DNA from: PALSA-607 sp963825425
Lineage (GTDB): Bacteria; Actinomycetota; Actinomycetes; Acidothermales; Acidothermaceae
DNA: 64,000 nucleotides
Reading direction: 5' to 3'
Assembly (NCBI GenBank): GCA_963825425.1
Contig: CAWGTF010000017.1
Span: forward strand, 147,807 to 211,806
Made by a program: the position numbers and the translations under genes. The notes below the pieces were generated by a model. That model was not told the origin of the DNA. It made no database searches and saw only the letters and a list, made by a program, of their open reading frames with translations. Of the stretch, positions 9,657-18,248 are shown in pieces (positions within the stretch are counted from its first letter, which is position 1; the number at the start of each line of letters is the position of its first letter).

Positions 9657-9980
9657 GTGGCCAAGTACCTCTTCAAGGCCTCGTATACCCCAGAAGGCAT
9701 TAAGGGCGTCATGAAGGAGGGTGGCAGCTCCCGGGTCAACGCCGTCGAGAAGACCGTGGCAGGCTTGGGCGGGACGCTGGAGTCGTTCTACTTCGCCTTC
9801 GGCGCCACGGACGTCTTTGTGACGGTCGACCTGCCTGACCACGCCACCGCCGTCGCGTTCGCATCGGCGGTCGGGTCCACCGGAGCTCTCAGCGCGACCG
9901 AGACGGTCGTCCTGCTGACCCCGGGCGAGATCGACGCCGCTATCCACAAGTCGGTCGACTACAGAGCGCCGGGCTCGTAG
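9657..9980 (+). CDS. GYD-domain protein
   Basis: A small protein of 107 residues, VAKYLFKASYTPEGIKGVMK onward, matching the GYD family of about 100-residue ferredoxin-like-fold proteins (KYLFKASYTPEGIKG, GGTLESFYFAFGATDVFV). The start is the GTG at 9657, with GGGAGGTG seven bases upstream. The longer frame beginning at 9492 only adds antisense of the chemoreceptor gene. The family has no settled function; some members sit near redox or stress genes. It is divergent from the chemoreceptor, the two promoters sharing about 160 bp. Confidence 0.85.
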   Translation: MAKYLFKASYTPEGIKGVMKEGGSSRVNAVEKTVAGLGGTLESFYFAFGATDVFVTVDLPDHATAVAFASAVGSTGALSATETVVLLTPGEIDAAIHKSVDYRAPGS

Positions 9981-10031
9981 CGCCTCCCGGCGAGGGTCCG
10001 CGATCTCTGCGGACCCGACGCCGCGGAAAGT

Positions 10032-10406
10032 TCAGCTGGTGCGGAAGCCGCCGAGGAACCGGCGGAACACGCCGCCTTCGGGTGCCAGCGGCTGGGCGGC
10101 CACTGCTGGTTTCGCCGCCCGGTGGGCGATCGGCAGGTCATAGTCGGTGTTGGCGATGGCGTCGATGATCTGGGCCTCGTCGAAGTCGGCCGACCCTTCA
10201 ATCACCGGGACGAATCCGACGAGCATGCCGTCGCGCATGACCTGAGCCTCCAGCTCGGCCGTGTCGTCGGAGTCCCACACCGCTTCGCGCGCATCGGACA
10301 GTGCGACTCGTACGCCGAACTGGTACACGCCCTCCTTCGACATGCGCGCGTCGACGCCGCGCGCCCGCAGGGCGTCGACGACTCGTTGTGCCCGGTTCTC
10401 GTCCAT
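10032..10406 (-). CDS. Hypothetical protein, 124 aa
   Basis: MDENRAQRVVDALRARGVDA begins a small soluble protein of alternating helix and strand: residues 1-35 look like a short alpha/beta unit, and 50-95 hold an acidic stretch (DSDDTAELEAQVMRDG). The C-terminus is basic (FRRFLGGFRTS). I do not recognise a family. Coding is supported by sensible composition, the absence of a competing frame, and a position convergent with the GYD gene with about 50 bp between stops. No signal peptide or membrane span. Confidence 0.7.
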   Translation of the reverse strand: MDENRAQRVVDALRARGVDARMSKEGVYQFGVRVALSDAREAVWDSDDTAELEAQVMRDGMLVGFVPVIEGSADFDEAQIIDAIANTDYDLPIAHRAAKPAVAAQPLAPEGGVFRRFLGGFRTS

Positions 10407-10497
10407 GCCTCAAGACTCCCGCTGCTCGTCAGGCCTCAAAACTACCGAACGCGGGACGACGATGTCGGGAGCCTCACCCGCCGCCACTGGTAGTGGC

Positions 10498-11538
10498 CTA
10501 GCTCCGCCAGCTCTTCGCTCCCGCCGCGTCGGACTTCAGCGTGGCGGTCAGGCCGCCCACGATCCCGGGGTCGGCGGTCTCGACGCCGAGTTCTCGGTTC
10601 GCGTTCAGCGATGCATTCGAGAAGTTTTCGGATCCGACGAACGCGCGCTGGTGAGGGGTTCCGGCGTCCGCTATGACGACCTTCGCGTGAATGTAGAGCG
10701 ACGCGCTGGCGGCATACACCCGGACGACGGCGTGCGCGGCGACGAGCGAGCCGAACGCGGAGTGCCAGTTGGTCTGGTCAGTCATGACGACAACGACGTG
10801 GACGCCGCGGCGGGCCGCACTGATGAGCGCTGCAGTCACCGGCTTGTCGGCCATCTCCTCGTTCTCGATCAGGAGGCTCGACGTCGCGGAGTTGATCAGC
10901 GAGAGCAGCGCGGGCTGCGACTGATTCGGGCTCCACACCAGATCAGCAGCCGGCGACGCGGTAATGCGGGCGTGCGTGAAGTCGGCGTTGAACACCCGTT
11001 CGATGGCAGCCACGTCGCTTCGATTCCGGTCGATGACAGCGAAGTCTCGGGTCGAGGAGTAGTAGCGGCTGGTCATGTTCAGGGTCATCACGGCGGCGAC
11101 CGAACCGTCGATGACCAGGGTCTTCTGGTGGGTGGCCGCGTAGCGCGGATCGGCCCACGCGACGTGCACGCGCATGTCCGTGAGTTCGGTGAACGCCGCC
11201 TGGTTTGCGGCCTTCTCCCGGTTGACGTCGAGCAGTACCCGCACGACGACTCCACGACCCGCCGCTAGCTCCAGGGCAAGCTCCGCGTCAGTGTCGACGA
11301 GCTCGTACATCGTGAGGTCGATGGACGTTCGGGCTGAGGCGATCAGCGCATAGATCGGCGCCATCGCCTGGTCAGGCTCGACCAGCAGGCTCAGCTGACC
11401 AGCGGTCGCGGGCGTCGTGACGCCGGACGTCGTGACGCCGGACGACGCCGGACCAGCGGTCTTGGCCGCCTGGCAGCCCGCCAGCACTGCGGCGGTCACG
11501 AGCAGCGCTGCGCACGTTCGTGCCCGCGACACCATCAC
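10498..11538 (-). CDS. Phospholipase D-family lipoprotein
   Basis: 346 residues beginning GTG-ATG (either may start). The signal peptide ends in the lipobox LAGC, cysteine 22, so the mature protein should be lipid-anchored outside the membrane. A short SGVTTSGVTT repeat linker follows. Two PLD motifs are present, HQKTLVIDG with LNMTS and HAKVVIADAG with VGSENFSN, as in the PLDc_2 nuclease/transferase-like branch. Both histidines, lysines and aspartates are present, so it should be active as a phosphodiesterase. The substrate (phospholipid or extracellular nucleic acid) cannot be told. It is unrelated in detail to the larger cytosolic PLD protein at 5.3-7.3 kb. Confidence 0.88.
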   Translation of the reverse strand: MMVSRARTCAALLVTAAVLAGCQAAKTAGPASSGVTTSGVTTPATAGQLSLLVEPDQAMAPIYALIASARTSIDLTMYELVDTDAELALELAAGRGVVVRVLLDVNREKAANQAAFTELTDMRVHVAWADPRYAATHQKTLVIDGSVAAVMTLNMTSRYYSSTRDFAVIDRNRSDVAAIERVFNADFTHARITASPAADLVWSPNQSQPALLSLINSATSSLLIENEEMADKPVTAALISAARRGVHVVVVMTDQTNWHSAFGSLVAAHAVVRVYAASASLYIHAKVVIADAGTPHQRAFVGSENFSNASLNANRELGVETADPGIVGGLTATLKSDAAGAKSWRS

Positions 11539-11616
11539 CCCAACGTAGGTGTGAGCGCCGACACCCGACGAACTCCACGGCTGCGGTGTGAACCGGGCGG
11601 GCTGCTGTGGATGCGA

Positions 11617-11904
11617 TCAGTTGGCGGCGAGATCGTCGATCATGCGAGCAAGTTCGACGTCGAGCTCGGTCACCCCACCCGCGGAATGCGTCGCGCAGGT
11701 GAAGGTGATCGTCGTCCATCTGATGTCGATGTCGGGGTGGTGATCCATACCGTCAGCGATCTCGGCGACCGCATCGACGAGCCGGATGCCGGCGGCGAAA
11801 CTCGAGGCCTTGATGCTGCGGCGCAGGCTGGTGGTGTCACCGGTCCAATCCGTCAGCTCGGCCAGCGCCCGGGCCACTTCGACGGCGCTCAGCTGTTGTT
11901 GCAT
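11617..11904 (-). CDS. phhB: 4a-hydroxytetrahydrobiopterin (pterin-4a-carbinolamine) dehydratase
   Basis: A 95-residue protein from MQQQLSAVEVARALAEL, the normal size for the pterin carbinolamine dehydratase family. It has the characteristic DHHPDIDIRW motif carrying the catalytic histidines, then the TFTCATHSAGGVTELDVELA segment. The reaction removes water from 4a-hydroxy-tetrahydropterin, recycling a pterin cofactor; no aromatic amino acid hydroxylase is visible in this window. The longer frame upstream to 12297 is antisense to the NUDIX gene and is not used. It is divergent from that gene, with about 70 bp between starts. Confidence 0.9.
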   Translation of the reverse strand: MQQQLSAVEVARALAELTDWTGDTTSLRRSIKASSFAAGIRLVDAVAEIADGMDHHPDIDIRWTTITFTCATHSAGGVTELDVELARMIDDLAAN

Positions 11905-11973
11905 GAATCCACCGTCGCCCGCCGACCGCGATGGAGTCAAGGCGGGATCGTGGCAGACTGCGCGGCTGTGGAG

Positions 11974-12366
11974 ATGCCCGTGCAGGTGGTCGTCGGCGCC
12001 GCCATCGTGGACGGCGAACGGGTGCTCGCTGCGCAGCGGTCCGAGCCGCCGTCGCTCGCCGGATTCTGGGAGTTTCCTGGGGGAAAGGTCGATCCGGGTG
12101 AGACCGACGAGGCGGCGCTGATTCGCGAGTGCCGAGAAGAACTCGCGGTCGACATCATGCTCGGCGCGCGGGTCGGTCGTGACTGGCCGATCGGTGAGCA
12201 CGGTGTCCTGCGAGTGTGGTTGGCGGGCGTTGTTGCCGGTGAGCCGACGCCGATCGAGCACGCCGCGTTGCGTTGGCTCACCGTCGATGAGCTGCACGAC
12301 GTCGAATGGGTCCCCGCGGATCTACCGATCGTCGACCGGCTGGCCGCGATGATGCTCAACCGCTAG
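11974..12366 (+). CDS. mutT: NUDIX hydrolase, MutT-like (8-oxo-dGTP diphosphatase type)
   Basis: 131 residues starting MPVQVVVGAAIVDGERVLAA; a GTG two codons earlier is an alternative start. The NUDIX box is GKVDPGETDEAALIREC followed by REELAVDI: the metal-binding REx2EE core is intact, and alanine replaces the usual glycine of the last GU pair. FWEFPGGK before the box and the ALRWLTVDEL tail are typical of MutT-type enzymes that hydrolyse oxidised nucleoside triphosphates. The exact substrate is inferred from resemblance only. The gene is alone on its strand and convergent with the lipoprotein gene downstream. Confidence 0.85.
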   Translation: MPVQVVVGAAIVDGERVLAAQRSEPPSLAGFWEFPGGKVDPGETDEAALIRECREELAVDIMLGARVGRDWPIGEHGVLRVWLAGVVAGEPTPIEHAALRWLTVDELHDVEWVPADLPIVDRLAAMMLNR

Positions 12367-12446
12367 ATGGCTCGGCTCCTGCCGCGAGAGCTGGTGTCCA
12401 ACGGCCGCAAGAACGACCGTTTAGTACCAGGGCCCTCGCGACCTGC

Positions 12447-13577
12447 TCAACTCGACTTGAGGCTGTTCGCGAGTGCAGTGGCGACCTGCGTCGACCACTG
12501 CTGGATCATCGCGGTCTGCTGCGGCGTCGGCGCCGCTGTTGCTTTGAGCGAAACGATGTTGACGAGCAGCACGCGCGTCGGCAACTCCGCGTAGAACCCC
12601 GCCCCCGGAAAGTAGAAGCCTGATAGCCACGGTCCGGCAGTGGTCGCTAGACCTGGGTTCTGCTTCTTCCAGAACGCGGCTGTGTCAGCTGCATTGGCCC
12701 CGACATAGACCGTGTACTGAACGACGTAATCGCCGGACGTCGAAGTCGCCCGTGCGTTACTCGTCGCGATGCCATTGTCGTACAGGAGCTTGCCACCGTT
12801 GGACGTCGGCGCGCCAAACGGTTCGCCGAAGATCGTGGTGAGCGCCAACCCATCGAGCAGCTCGGCAGCGTACGCACCGCTCGCGATGTCAGCCGTTGTC
12901 GGTGCACCGGCACTGCCCAGTGCGGCTGGAGTCGCACGCCCGCCCGTCGACGTCCAGGCCATTGTCCCTTTGACGCTGTGACCGTCGGTGTAGTGCACGG
13001 TGTAGCCGATGTCGACGCGGTTGCCCGCCTTCGTGCCGTCGACGTCGACGTGATCGATCGTGGGCTGACCCGGAATCGCGTGGGCAGTGCCCGAAGCATT
13101 GGTGCTGCCGCCCGGGACGATGGTGACCTGGCCGAACTGCGGACTCGACACGTTGTAACTGTCGGCGGTCATCATGAACGACAGCAGGTCAATGTCGTAG
13201 GTGACGACCGGCAGCTCGGCGCCGAAGAGTTTGCCGCCGAAGGACACGGTGGCCTTGGCGGTACGGCTCGGGCCGTCGATCGCGATCACGACGTCGCTGT
13301 CGCCACTCGCGCCGGTCGCGTCGTGCCACCCGCCCTGCCAGTGCCCGTTCGCGACCTGTGCTTCGCGCTGCGCGTCGACCACCGACATCGCGTCCGCGCC
13401 CGTCGCGTGCGGTCCGCCGATTTGAACGACATTGCCGGACGTCGAGTGGTTGCCGCCGCTGGCTACCGGCGCCGTGCTGCCAACGCTTGCGGAGCCCGTT
13501 GCCCCGCTCGCTGTGGCGCCGGTGCTGGCGGTGATCGGCGAGGTCGGGTGCGACTTGCCGCCACACGCGACCAGCAC
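12447..13577 (-). CDS. Secreted lipoprotein with a frame-broken Tat signal peptide
   Basis: The open frame encodes 376 residues from a GTG (M-LVACGGKSHPT). That start lacks a proper leader because only the end of a lipobox (LVAC) is in frame. One frame over, the DNA back to an ATG at 13665 encodes MHRAQSPAPQ...LLTRRDLFTLLGVS, a twin-arginine leader. Removing one G from the GG at 13581-13582 joins the two as RRDLFTLLGVSAVLVACGG, a complete Tat lipoprotein signal with cysteine 34. The mature protein has a long Ser/Thr/Gly linker, then two beta-rich halves, and ends VATALANSLKSS. I do not recognise its family. Either a sequencing indel or a recent mutation. Confidence 0.8.
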   Translation of the reverse strand: MLVACGGKSHPTSPITASTGATASGATGSASVGSTAPVASGGNHSTSGNVVQIGGPHATGADAMSVVDAQREAQVANGHWQGGWHDATGASGDSDVVIAIDGPSRTAKATVSFGGKLFGAELPVVTYDIDLLSFMMTADSYNVSSPQFGQVTIVPGGSTNASGTAHAIPGQPTIDHVDVDGTKAGNRVDIGYTVHYTDGHSVKGTMAWTSTGGRATPAALGSAGAPTTADIASGAYAAELLDGLALTTIFGEPFGAPTSNGGKLLYDNGIATSNARATSTSGDYVVQYTVYVGANAADTAAFWKKQNPGLATTAGPWLSGFYFPGAGFYAELPTRVLLVNIVSLKATAAPTPQQTAMIQQWSTQVATALANSLKSS

Positions 13578-13828
13578 CGCGGCTGACGCCGAGCAGGGTG
13601 AACAGGTCGCGCCGGGTGAGCAGGAGGCCGGCGGGTTGGGGTGCCGGTGACTGGGCCCGGTGCATGCCGCCGCGACTCCGGAAAGTTGGGGTCGGCGGCG
13701 TCCAGGGCCGACCCGGATTGTCAGAGCGTACTCAAGACAATCGCGTTGCGCTCGCTGTGCGCGGTCCGACTATGGTGACCCGTCCGGTTACAGTGACCGG
13801 GCGACCGGAGGAGGCACGGAGAGGTGTG

Positions 13829-14776
13829 ATGGCGGGCCCAGCGGTAGAGGTCGTCGATCTTGTGAAGCGCTATCCCAAGCGCGACACGAACGCGGTCGAC
13901 GGCATCTCGTTTCAGGTCGCGTCCGGTGAGTGCTTCGGTCTGCTCGGTCCGAATGGCGCAGGCAAGACGACGACAATCGGCGTCCTGACAACGCGGGTCA
14001 AGCCGACCGGCGGATCCGCGTTCGTTGCAGGTGTAGACGTCGTGGCCTTGCCGGTCCGCGCACGAACACAGCTGGGTGTGGTGCCGCAACGTCCGAATCT
14101 CGACCGCTCTCTCGACGTCCGGCAGAACTTGCTCTTTCACGCGAGCTATCACGGGGTGCCGCCCAAGGTCCGCGAGGCACGTGCCGTCGAGCTGCTTGAT
14201 CAGTTCGGGCTCGCCGACCGCGCGAAAGACAAGGTCGACCGGCTGTCGGGCGGGCAACTGCAGCGGGTGATGATTGCGCGGGCATTGATGCACTCGCCGC
14301 CGGTGCTGTTTCTCGACGAGCCTGCGACCGGGCTCGACCCGGCCGCCCGGATTTACGTGTGGGACAGGATTCGCGACCTGAAGGCGGCTGGGGTCACCAT
14401 CTTGTTGACCACTCACGACATGGACGAGGCGGCGGCGCTGGCAGACCGCGTGGGCATCGTCGACCACGGCAAGCTGCTCGCGCTCGACACGCCGCTCGCG
14501 TTGACCAAGACGTTGATCGGCAGCGGGACGCTCGAAATCGTCGTCGAGGCGGTGGCGGATTCGGCTGCGTTGCATGCGGCCTTTGAGGGCTTGGCTGCGG
14601 TGGAGAAGGTCGAACGTGTTGATGCTGGTTCTGCCGTCTTGCGTGCGCGGTTGTATGTGACCGGTGAGCCGGCGCGTCTGGTCGCGCCGGTCTCGGATCT
14701 CGTTACTCGCACCACGGTCGGCTTACTGAGGTGCGGCTCGGTGAGCCCAGCCTTGAAGACGTGTTCATTCATTTGA
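13829..14776 (+). CDS. ABC-2 type exporter ATPase, DrrA-like (C-terminus frame-shifted)
   Basis: 315 residues from the ATG of MAGPAVEVVDLVKRYPKR. Walker A GPNGAGKTT, Q-loop VVPQRPNLD, signature LSGGQLQRV, Walker B VLFLDEP and switch TTHDMDEA are all present, so the nucleotide-binding part is intact. The last residues (LLRCGSVSPALKTCSFI) are not family-like. The next frame reads TEVRLGEPSLEDVFIHLTGR, the normal DrrA-type tail, and its TGA overlaps the permease ATG at 14793. One missing base near 14720 explains this. The pair would export a hydrophobic compound, as daunorubicin-type exporters do. The substrate is unknown. Confidence 0.9.
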   Translation: MAGPAVEVVDLVKRYPKRDTNAVDGISFQVASGECFGLLGPNGAGKTTTIGVLTTRVKPTGGSAFVAGVDVVALPVRARTQLGVVPQRPNLDRSLDVRQNLLFHASYHGVPPKVREARAVELLDQFGLADRAKDKVDRLSGGQLQRVMIARALMHSPPVLFLDEPATGLDPAARIYVWDRIRDLKAAGVTILLTTHDMDEAAALADRVGIVDHGKLLALDTPLALTKTLIGSGTLEIVVEAVADSAALHAAFEGLAAVEKVERVDAGSAVLRARLYVTGEPARLVAPVSDLVTRTTVGLLRCGSVSPALKTCSFI

Positions 14777-14792
14777 CGGGACGTGCGCTGCG

Positions 14793-15602
14793 ATGACCAC
14801 TGTTGCGCTGCCACGGGTGGAGGTCAGCGACCCGAGCGCGGTGCGCTCGTTCTTCAGCGTGCTACGACGTGACGTCACCGTGACCGGTCGCGAGCTGCCG
14901 ATCTTCCTTGCCCAGGTGATCCTGCAGCCGCTCGGATTGCTGTTCATCTTCGGCAAGGTGCTGGGCTCGATCGGGCTGACCACTCCCGGCTACGCGCATC
15001 TGCTGTTTCCGGGCATCGTCGCGTTGACGGTGACTTTGACGGGGATACAGAGCACTGCGTTGCCGTTGGTTCTTGAGTTCTCGTTCAGTCGCGAGATCGA
15101 AGACCGGCTGCTCGCGCCGTTGCCGACGTGGGCGGTGGCGCTGGAGAAGGTGCTGTTCGCGTCGATGCGCGCTTTGCTTGCGGCGTTGGTGATGTTCCCG
15201 GTCGGCATCTGGGTGCTCGGCTCGATTCCTTGGCACGCAGGTGCTTGGTTGCTCGTCGCTGTGGTGATGATTCTTGGTGCGCTTGCGGGTTCGGCGATCG
15301 GCCTGACTCTGGGGACGTTGGTGCCGCCGAATCGGATCCAGATCATGTTCGCGCTGATTCTCACGCCGATGCTGTTCACCGGCTGCAGCCAGTATCCGTG
15401 GCCGTCGCTCTCGCATCTGCGCTGGTTCCAAGTCGTCACGGCGTTCAACCCGATGACCTACGCGAGTGAGGGCATGCGGGCTGCGCTCACGCCGTCCGTT
15501 CATCACATGCGACCGTGGATTTGCGTGCTCGGCCTCGCCGTGTCGGTTGCCGTGTTCACCACGATCGGCATCCGCGGATTCCTGCGTCGCGCAATCGACT
15601 GA
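14793..15602 (+). CDS. ABC-2 type transporter permease
   Basis: 269 residues with about six membrane spans in the ABC-2 (DrrB-like) arrangement: a cytosolic N-terminus, FLAQVILQPLGLLFIFGKVL as the first span, and NRIQIMFALILTPMLFTGC plus FNPMTYASEGMRAAL near the end, which is the classic ABC-2 signature region. It forms the membrane half of the exporter with the preceding ATPase gene. In the restored reading of that gene the stop and this start overlap as ATGA. No accessory resistance or biosynthesis gene is adjacent, so the cargo cannot be inferred. Confidence 0.92.
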   Translation: MTTVALPRVEVSDPSAVRSFFSVLRRDVTVTGRELPIFLAQVILQPLGLLFIFGKVLGSIGLTTPGYAHLLFPGIVALTVTLTGIQSTALPLVLEFSFSREIEDRLLAPLPTWAVALEKVLFASMRALLAALVMFPVGIWVLGSIPWHAGAWLLVAVVMILGALAGSAIGLTLGTLVPPNRIQIMFALILTPMLFTGCSQYPWPSLSHLRWFQVVTAFNPMTYASEGMRAALTPSVHHMRPWICVLGLAVSVAVFTTIGIRGFLRRAID

Positions 15603-15653
15603 CCGCGCTGCCGCGTGGCTTGGCCGCCAGCCGCCGTTGAACATCTTCTCTTG

Positions 15654-15682
15654 CTATCCACAGTGATTTCTTGTTGTCCACA
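15654..15682 (+). promoter_or_regulatory. Two DnaA-box-like 9-mers
   Basis: CTATCCACA (15654-15662) and TTGTCCACA (15674-15682) lie in the same orientation, 20 bp start to start, in the gap before the DUF222/HNH pseudogene. The second equals the form favoured by actinobacterial DnaA; the first has one difference from TTATCCACA. Two sites alone do not make an origin. Confidence 0.4.
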
Positions 15683-15732
15683 TTGCTGCTGTGGCATCGG
15701 GAATTGTCAGTGGCTGCAGGTAGTTTCGGGTT

Positions 15733-17113
15733 ATGGACGACGGGGTGGAGCTCGCGGATATTGCTCCGGGTGTGGAGCTCGCGTCGCGGCTCGCAGGCGA
15801 TCAGCCGGCCGATCTCGATGATGACTACGCGGTGTTGGAAGTCGTCGCGGCGTGGGATCGGCTGAAGTCGTGGGCGGACGCGGGGCAGCTGGCGGCGGTC
15901 GCGGAGTTCGCTCGTCGGCCGTGGTCGATCGGGCTGACCCCGGATGTCGCGCGCGCCAAGCGCGGGCCGTTGGGGTCGGTGCGGCGCAGCAATCCTGATG
16001 ATGAGATCGCGCGCCCGGTTGTCGATCTCGTCGGGGTCGGCGGGGTTTCGGCTCGGCCTGGCGTTGGAGCTGGCCGGTCCGTTGACGGCGACCGGTGCGG
16101 CGCTGGCTGCGGGTGAGATCGATGTGCAGAAGGCGCACAGCATCGCCGACGGGTGCCGCTATCTTGACCCGGCCACCGCGGTCGAGGTCGAGGCGATCGT
16201 GTTGGCCCGCGCGGGGGATCAGACCAACGCCCAGCTGAAGAAGGCGGTCCGCAAAGCGGCGATCAGCGCCGACCCGGTCGCCGCCCAAGCACCGGCATGT
16301 GGCGGCGAAGAATGAGCGCGGGGTGTGGCTGACCCCACTCGACGATGGCATGGCGGAGGTGCGCGCGGTGCTGGCTGCCGCTGACGCGCTGAAGGTGTAC
16401 AACGTGCTCACCGCCGCCGCACTGTCAGCGAAGCTGGCCGGTGGGGAGACCCGCACCACCGCCCAGCTGCGCGCCGATTTCCTGCTCGCCCCCTTCGACG
16501 AGGCGATCGCCACCGGTGAACTGGCCGGGGTGGTCCCGACTCCGCTGGTGTTCGGTTCGCGCGGCTGCGGGGAAGCGAACCTGACCGTGCCCGCATCGGT
16601 GATCATGGGAGTGTCCAACGCGCCCGGGGAACTGACCGGCTACGGGCCGATCACCGCGGAAGTGTCCAAGGTAGTTGACCCGCGACCGGGTGATGCGCCG
16701 GCATCGTCACCAACCCCGTCGACGGCAGCTTCCTAGCCGCCGACACCACGACCTACCGGCCCAGTGCGGTGCTGCGGCGCCACATCCAGCTGCGCGACGG
16801 CACCTGCCGGTTCAAAACCTGCGACCGGCCCGCGCGTGGTGTGCGACATCGACCACTCCAAGCGCGCATCCAGTCGGGCGCACCTGTGAAGCCAACACGG
16901 GTCCCGTTCTGCGAACGCCATCACATCTTCAAACACGCTCTCGACGGAGCGCTGGCGCACCTGAAACAACCCCACCCCGGCACCTTCGTGTGGACCATGC
17001 CCACCGGCCACGTCTACACCACCACCCCACCCGCGATCGGCCCACCGATCAAAGACGAGAAACTCGCGACACCGCCACCCGCAGCCAACGACGACGACGA
17101 ACCACCGTTCTAG
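15733..17113 (+). pseudogene. DUF222 / HNH endonuclease (13E12-repeat family), multiply frame-shifted
   Basis: The pieces join into one DUF222-HNH protein of about 460 residues. The order is MDDGVELADIAPGVELASRL (frame 1), LGLALELAGPLTATGAAL and IDVQKAHSIADG (after a shift near 16050), HVAAKNERGVWLTPLDDGMAE (after about 16290), and IVTNPVDGSFLAADTTTYRP then RRHIQLRDGTCRFKTCDRPAR (after about 16695). The HNH core VVCDIDHS, HPVGRTCEANTGP and FCERHHIFKH is spread over three frames (shifts near 16840, 16865 and 16907). The zinc-type cysteines and HNH histidines are all recognisable, so decay is recent. The family is an actinobacterial multicopy nuclease family often linked to mobile elements. Six breaks argue for a real pseudogene. 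Confidence 0.85.
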
Positions 17114-17468
17114 CTGGTCTAGCGGACGACGGTGCTACTTCGGTGGTAGGGATCGGGCGTAGCTCGACGCCGATGGTGACCCACTTCTTCAGATCTCGCA
17201 GGGTCTTCACGCCGTCGGCATCGACGCGTAGCCAGCCGTCCATCTCGCGACCGCGCATCTCAAAACGTTGTGCGTGCGGCTTGGCTACGAGCGACTCGGT
17301 CTGACTTGGGTCCACCCGCAGCAATAGGCCGCCATGGCCGCTCGCGCTGACCGCCATGTTGCCGTTCACCATGAAGGCGAGTCCGCCAAACATGGCTTTC
17401 TCTGTGACGCCCGATTCGCCCTGCAGGCACTCTCGAAGCCGGTTCGCCAACACCTCGTCGTACGCCAT
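17049..17468 (-). CDS. TfoX N-terminal domain protein
   Basis: The first ~110 residues, MAYDEVLANRLRECLQGESG through LRDLKKWVTIGVEL, match the TfoX-N domain, including MFGGLAFMVNGNMAVSAS and a glycine-rich middle. The family is named after the competence regulator TfoX, but stand-alone N-domain proteins have no proven role. The C-terminal ~35 residues are Arg-rich and overlap the end of the convergent HNH pseudogene by 65 bp. They are unlike the usual short tail, so the true end may be nearer 17117 if a base is missing near 17150. Confidence 0.8.
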   Translation of the reverse strand: MAYDEVLANRLRECLQGESGVTEKAMFGGLAFMVNGNMAVSASGHGGLLLRVDPSQTESLVAKPHAQRFEMRGREMDGWLRVDADGVKTLRDLKKWVTIGVELRPIPTTEVAPSSARPARTVVRRRRWLRVAVSRVSRL

Positions 17469-17493
17469 GAGCCCGAGTATCTACTATCGGCGG

Positions 17494-18248
17494 GTGACGA
17501 CATGGCATGCGCTGCTTCTTGTCGCCGCAGGCGTCGGCGCAGGCTTGTCTGGCAGCATCGCGGGTCTCGCTTCGCTCGTCAGCTATCCGGCACTGCTCGC
17601 CGTCGGGCCTCGCGCCGGTAACGGCGAACGTCACGAACACGGTGGCGCTGGTCTTCAGCAGCGTTGGCTCGGTGGCCGGGTCGCGGCCCGAACTGCGGGG
17701 CCAGCGTGCACGGATTCGCCAGCTCGGCTTGGTTGCTGTTGCCGGTGGGGTCGCCGGTGGTGTGCTTCTCCTGGTTACGCCCGCCGGATCGTTCGAGCGA
17801 GTCGTTCCGTGGCTGATCGGGCTCGGTTCGCTAGCGATCTTGGCTCCTCGGCGCCCCGCCCTTCGTCCCGAAGACCTGCACTGTACCTGCGTCACGTCTC
17901 CTGGTCGCTGGCATCTTCCTGATCGGCATCTACGCCGGGTATTTCGGTGCCGCTGCGGGCGTCCTCATGGTTGCGCTCTTGCTGATCGCCACGCCGGACA
18001 CACTCGCGCGCAGCAACGCCTTGAAGAACGTGCTTCTCGGCTTCGCCAACGTCGTTGCCGCCGTCATCTTCGCCGTCTTCGGGCCAGTGCACTGGCTGGC
18101 GGTGATTCCGCTCGCGGCTGGGCTGCTCGTCGGCTCCCGCGTCGGGCCGATCGTCGTCCGACATTCGCCGACACGCGCGCTTCGCGTCGTCATCGCGCTC
18201 GCGGGCGTTGGGCTGGCGATCCACCTCGGCCTCGACGCCTACCGCTGA
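17494..18248 (+). pseudogene. TauE/SafE-family membrane permease, two frame breaks
   Basis: Three frames combine into one permease of about 250 residues. VTTWHALLLVAAGVGAGLSG starts at the GTG 17494. It passes near 17606 into LAPVTANVTNTVALVFSSVG, the conserved TauE second half-repeat motif. It passes near 17903 into LLVAGIFLIGIYAGYFGAAA and NALKNVLLGFANVVAAVIF. Each segment has hydrophobic spans in the right places, so the protein would have about eight spans and export sulfur-containing or organic anions. Both breaks are single-base changes. Whether the gene is dead or mis-sequenced cannot be told here. Its end overlaps the convergent amidotransferase gene by 10 bp. Confidence 0.85.

Noticed and set aside
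15654..15682. Replication origin
   Set aside because: Only two DnaA-box-like sites, no AT-rich segment, and no dnaA or dnaN nearby.
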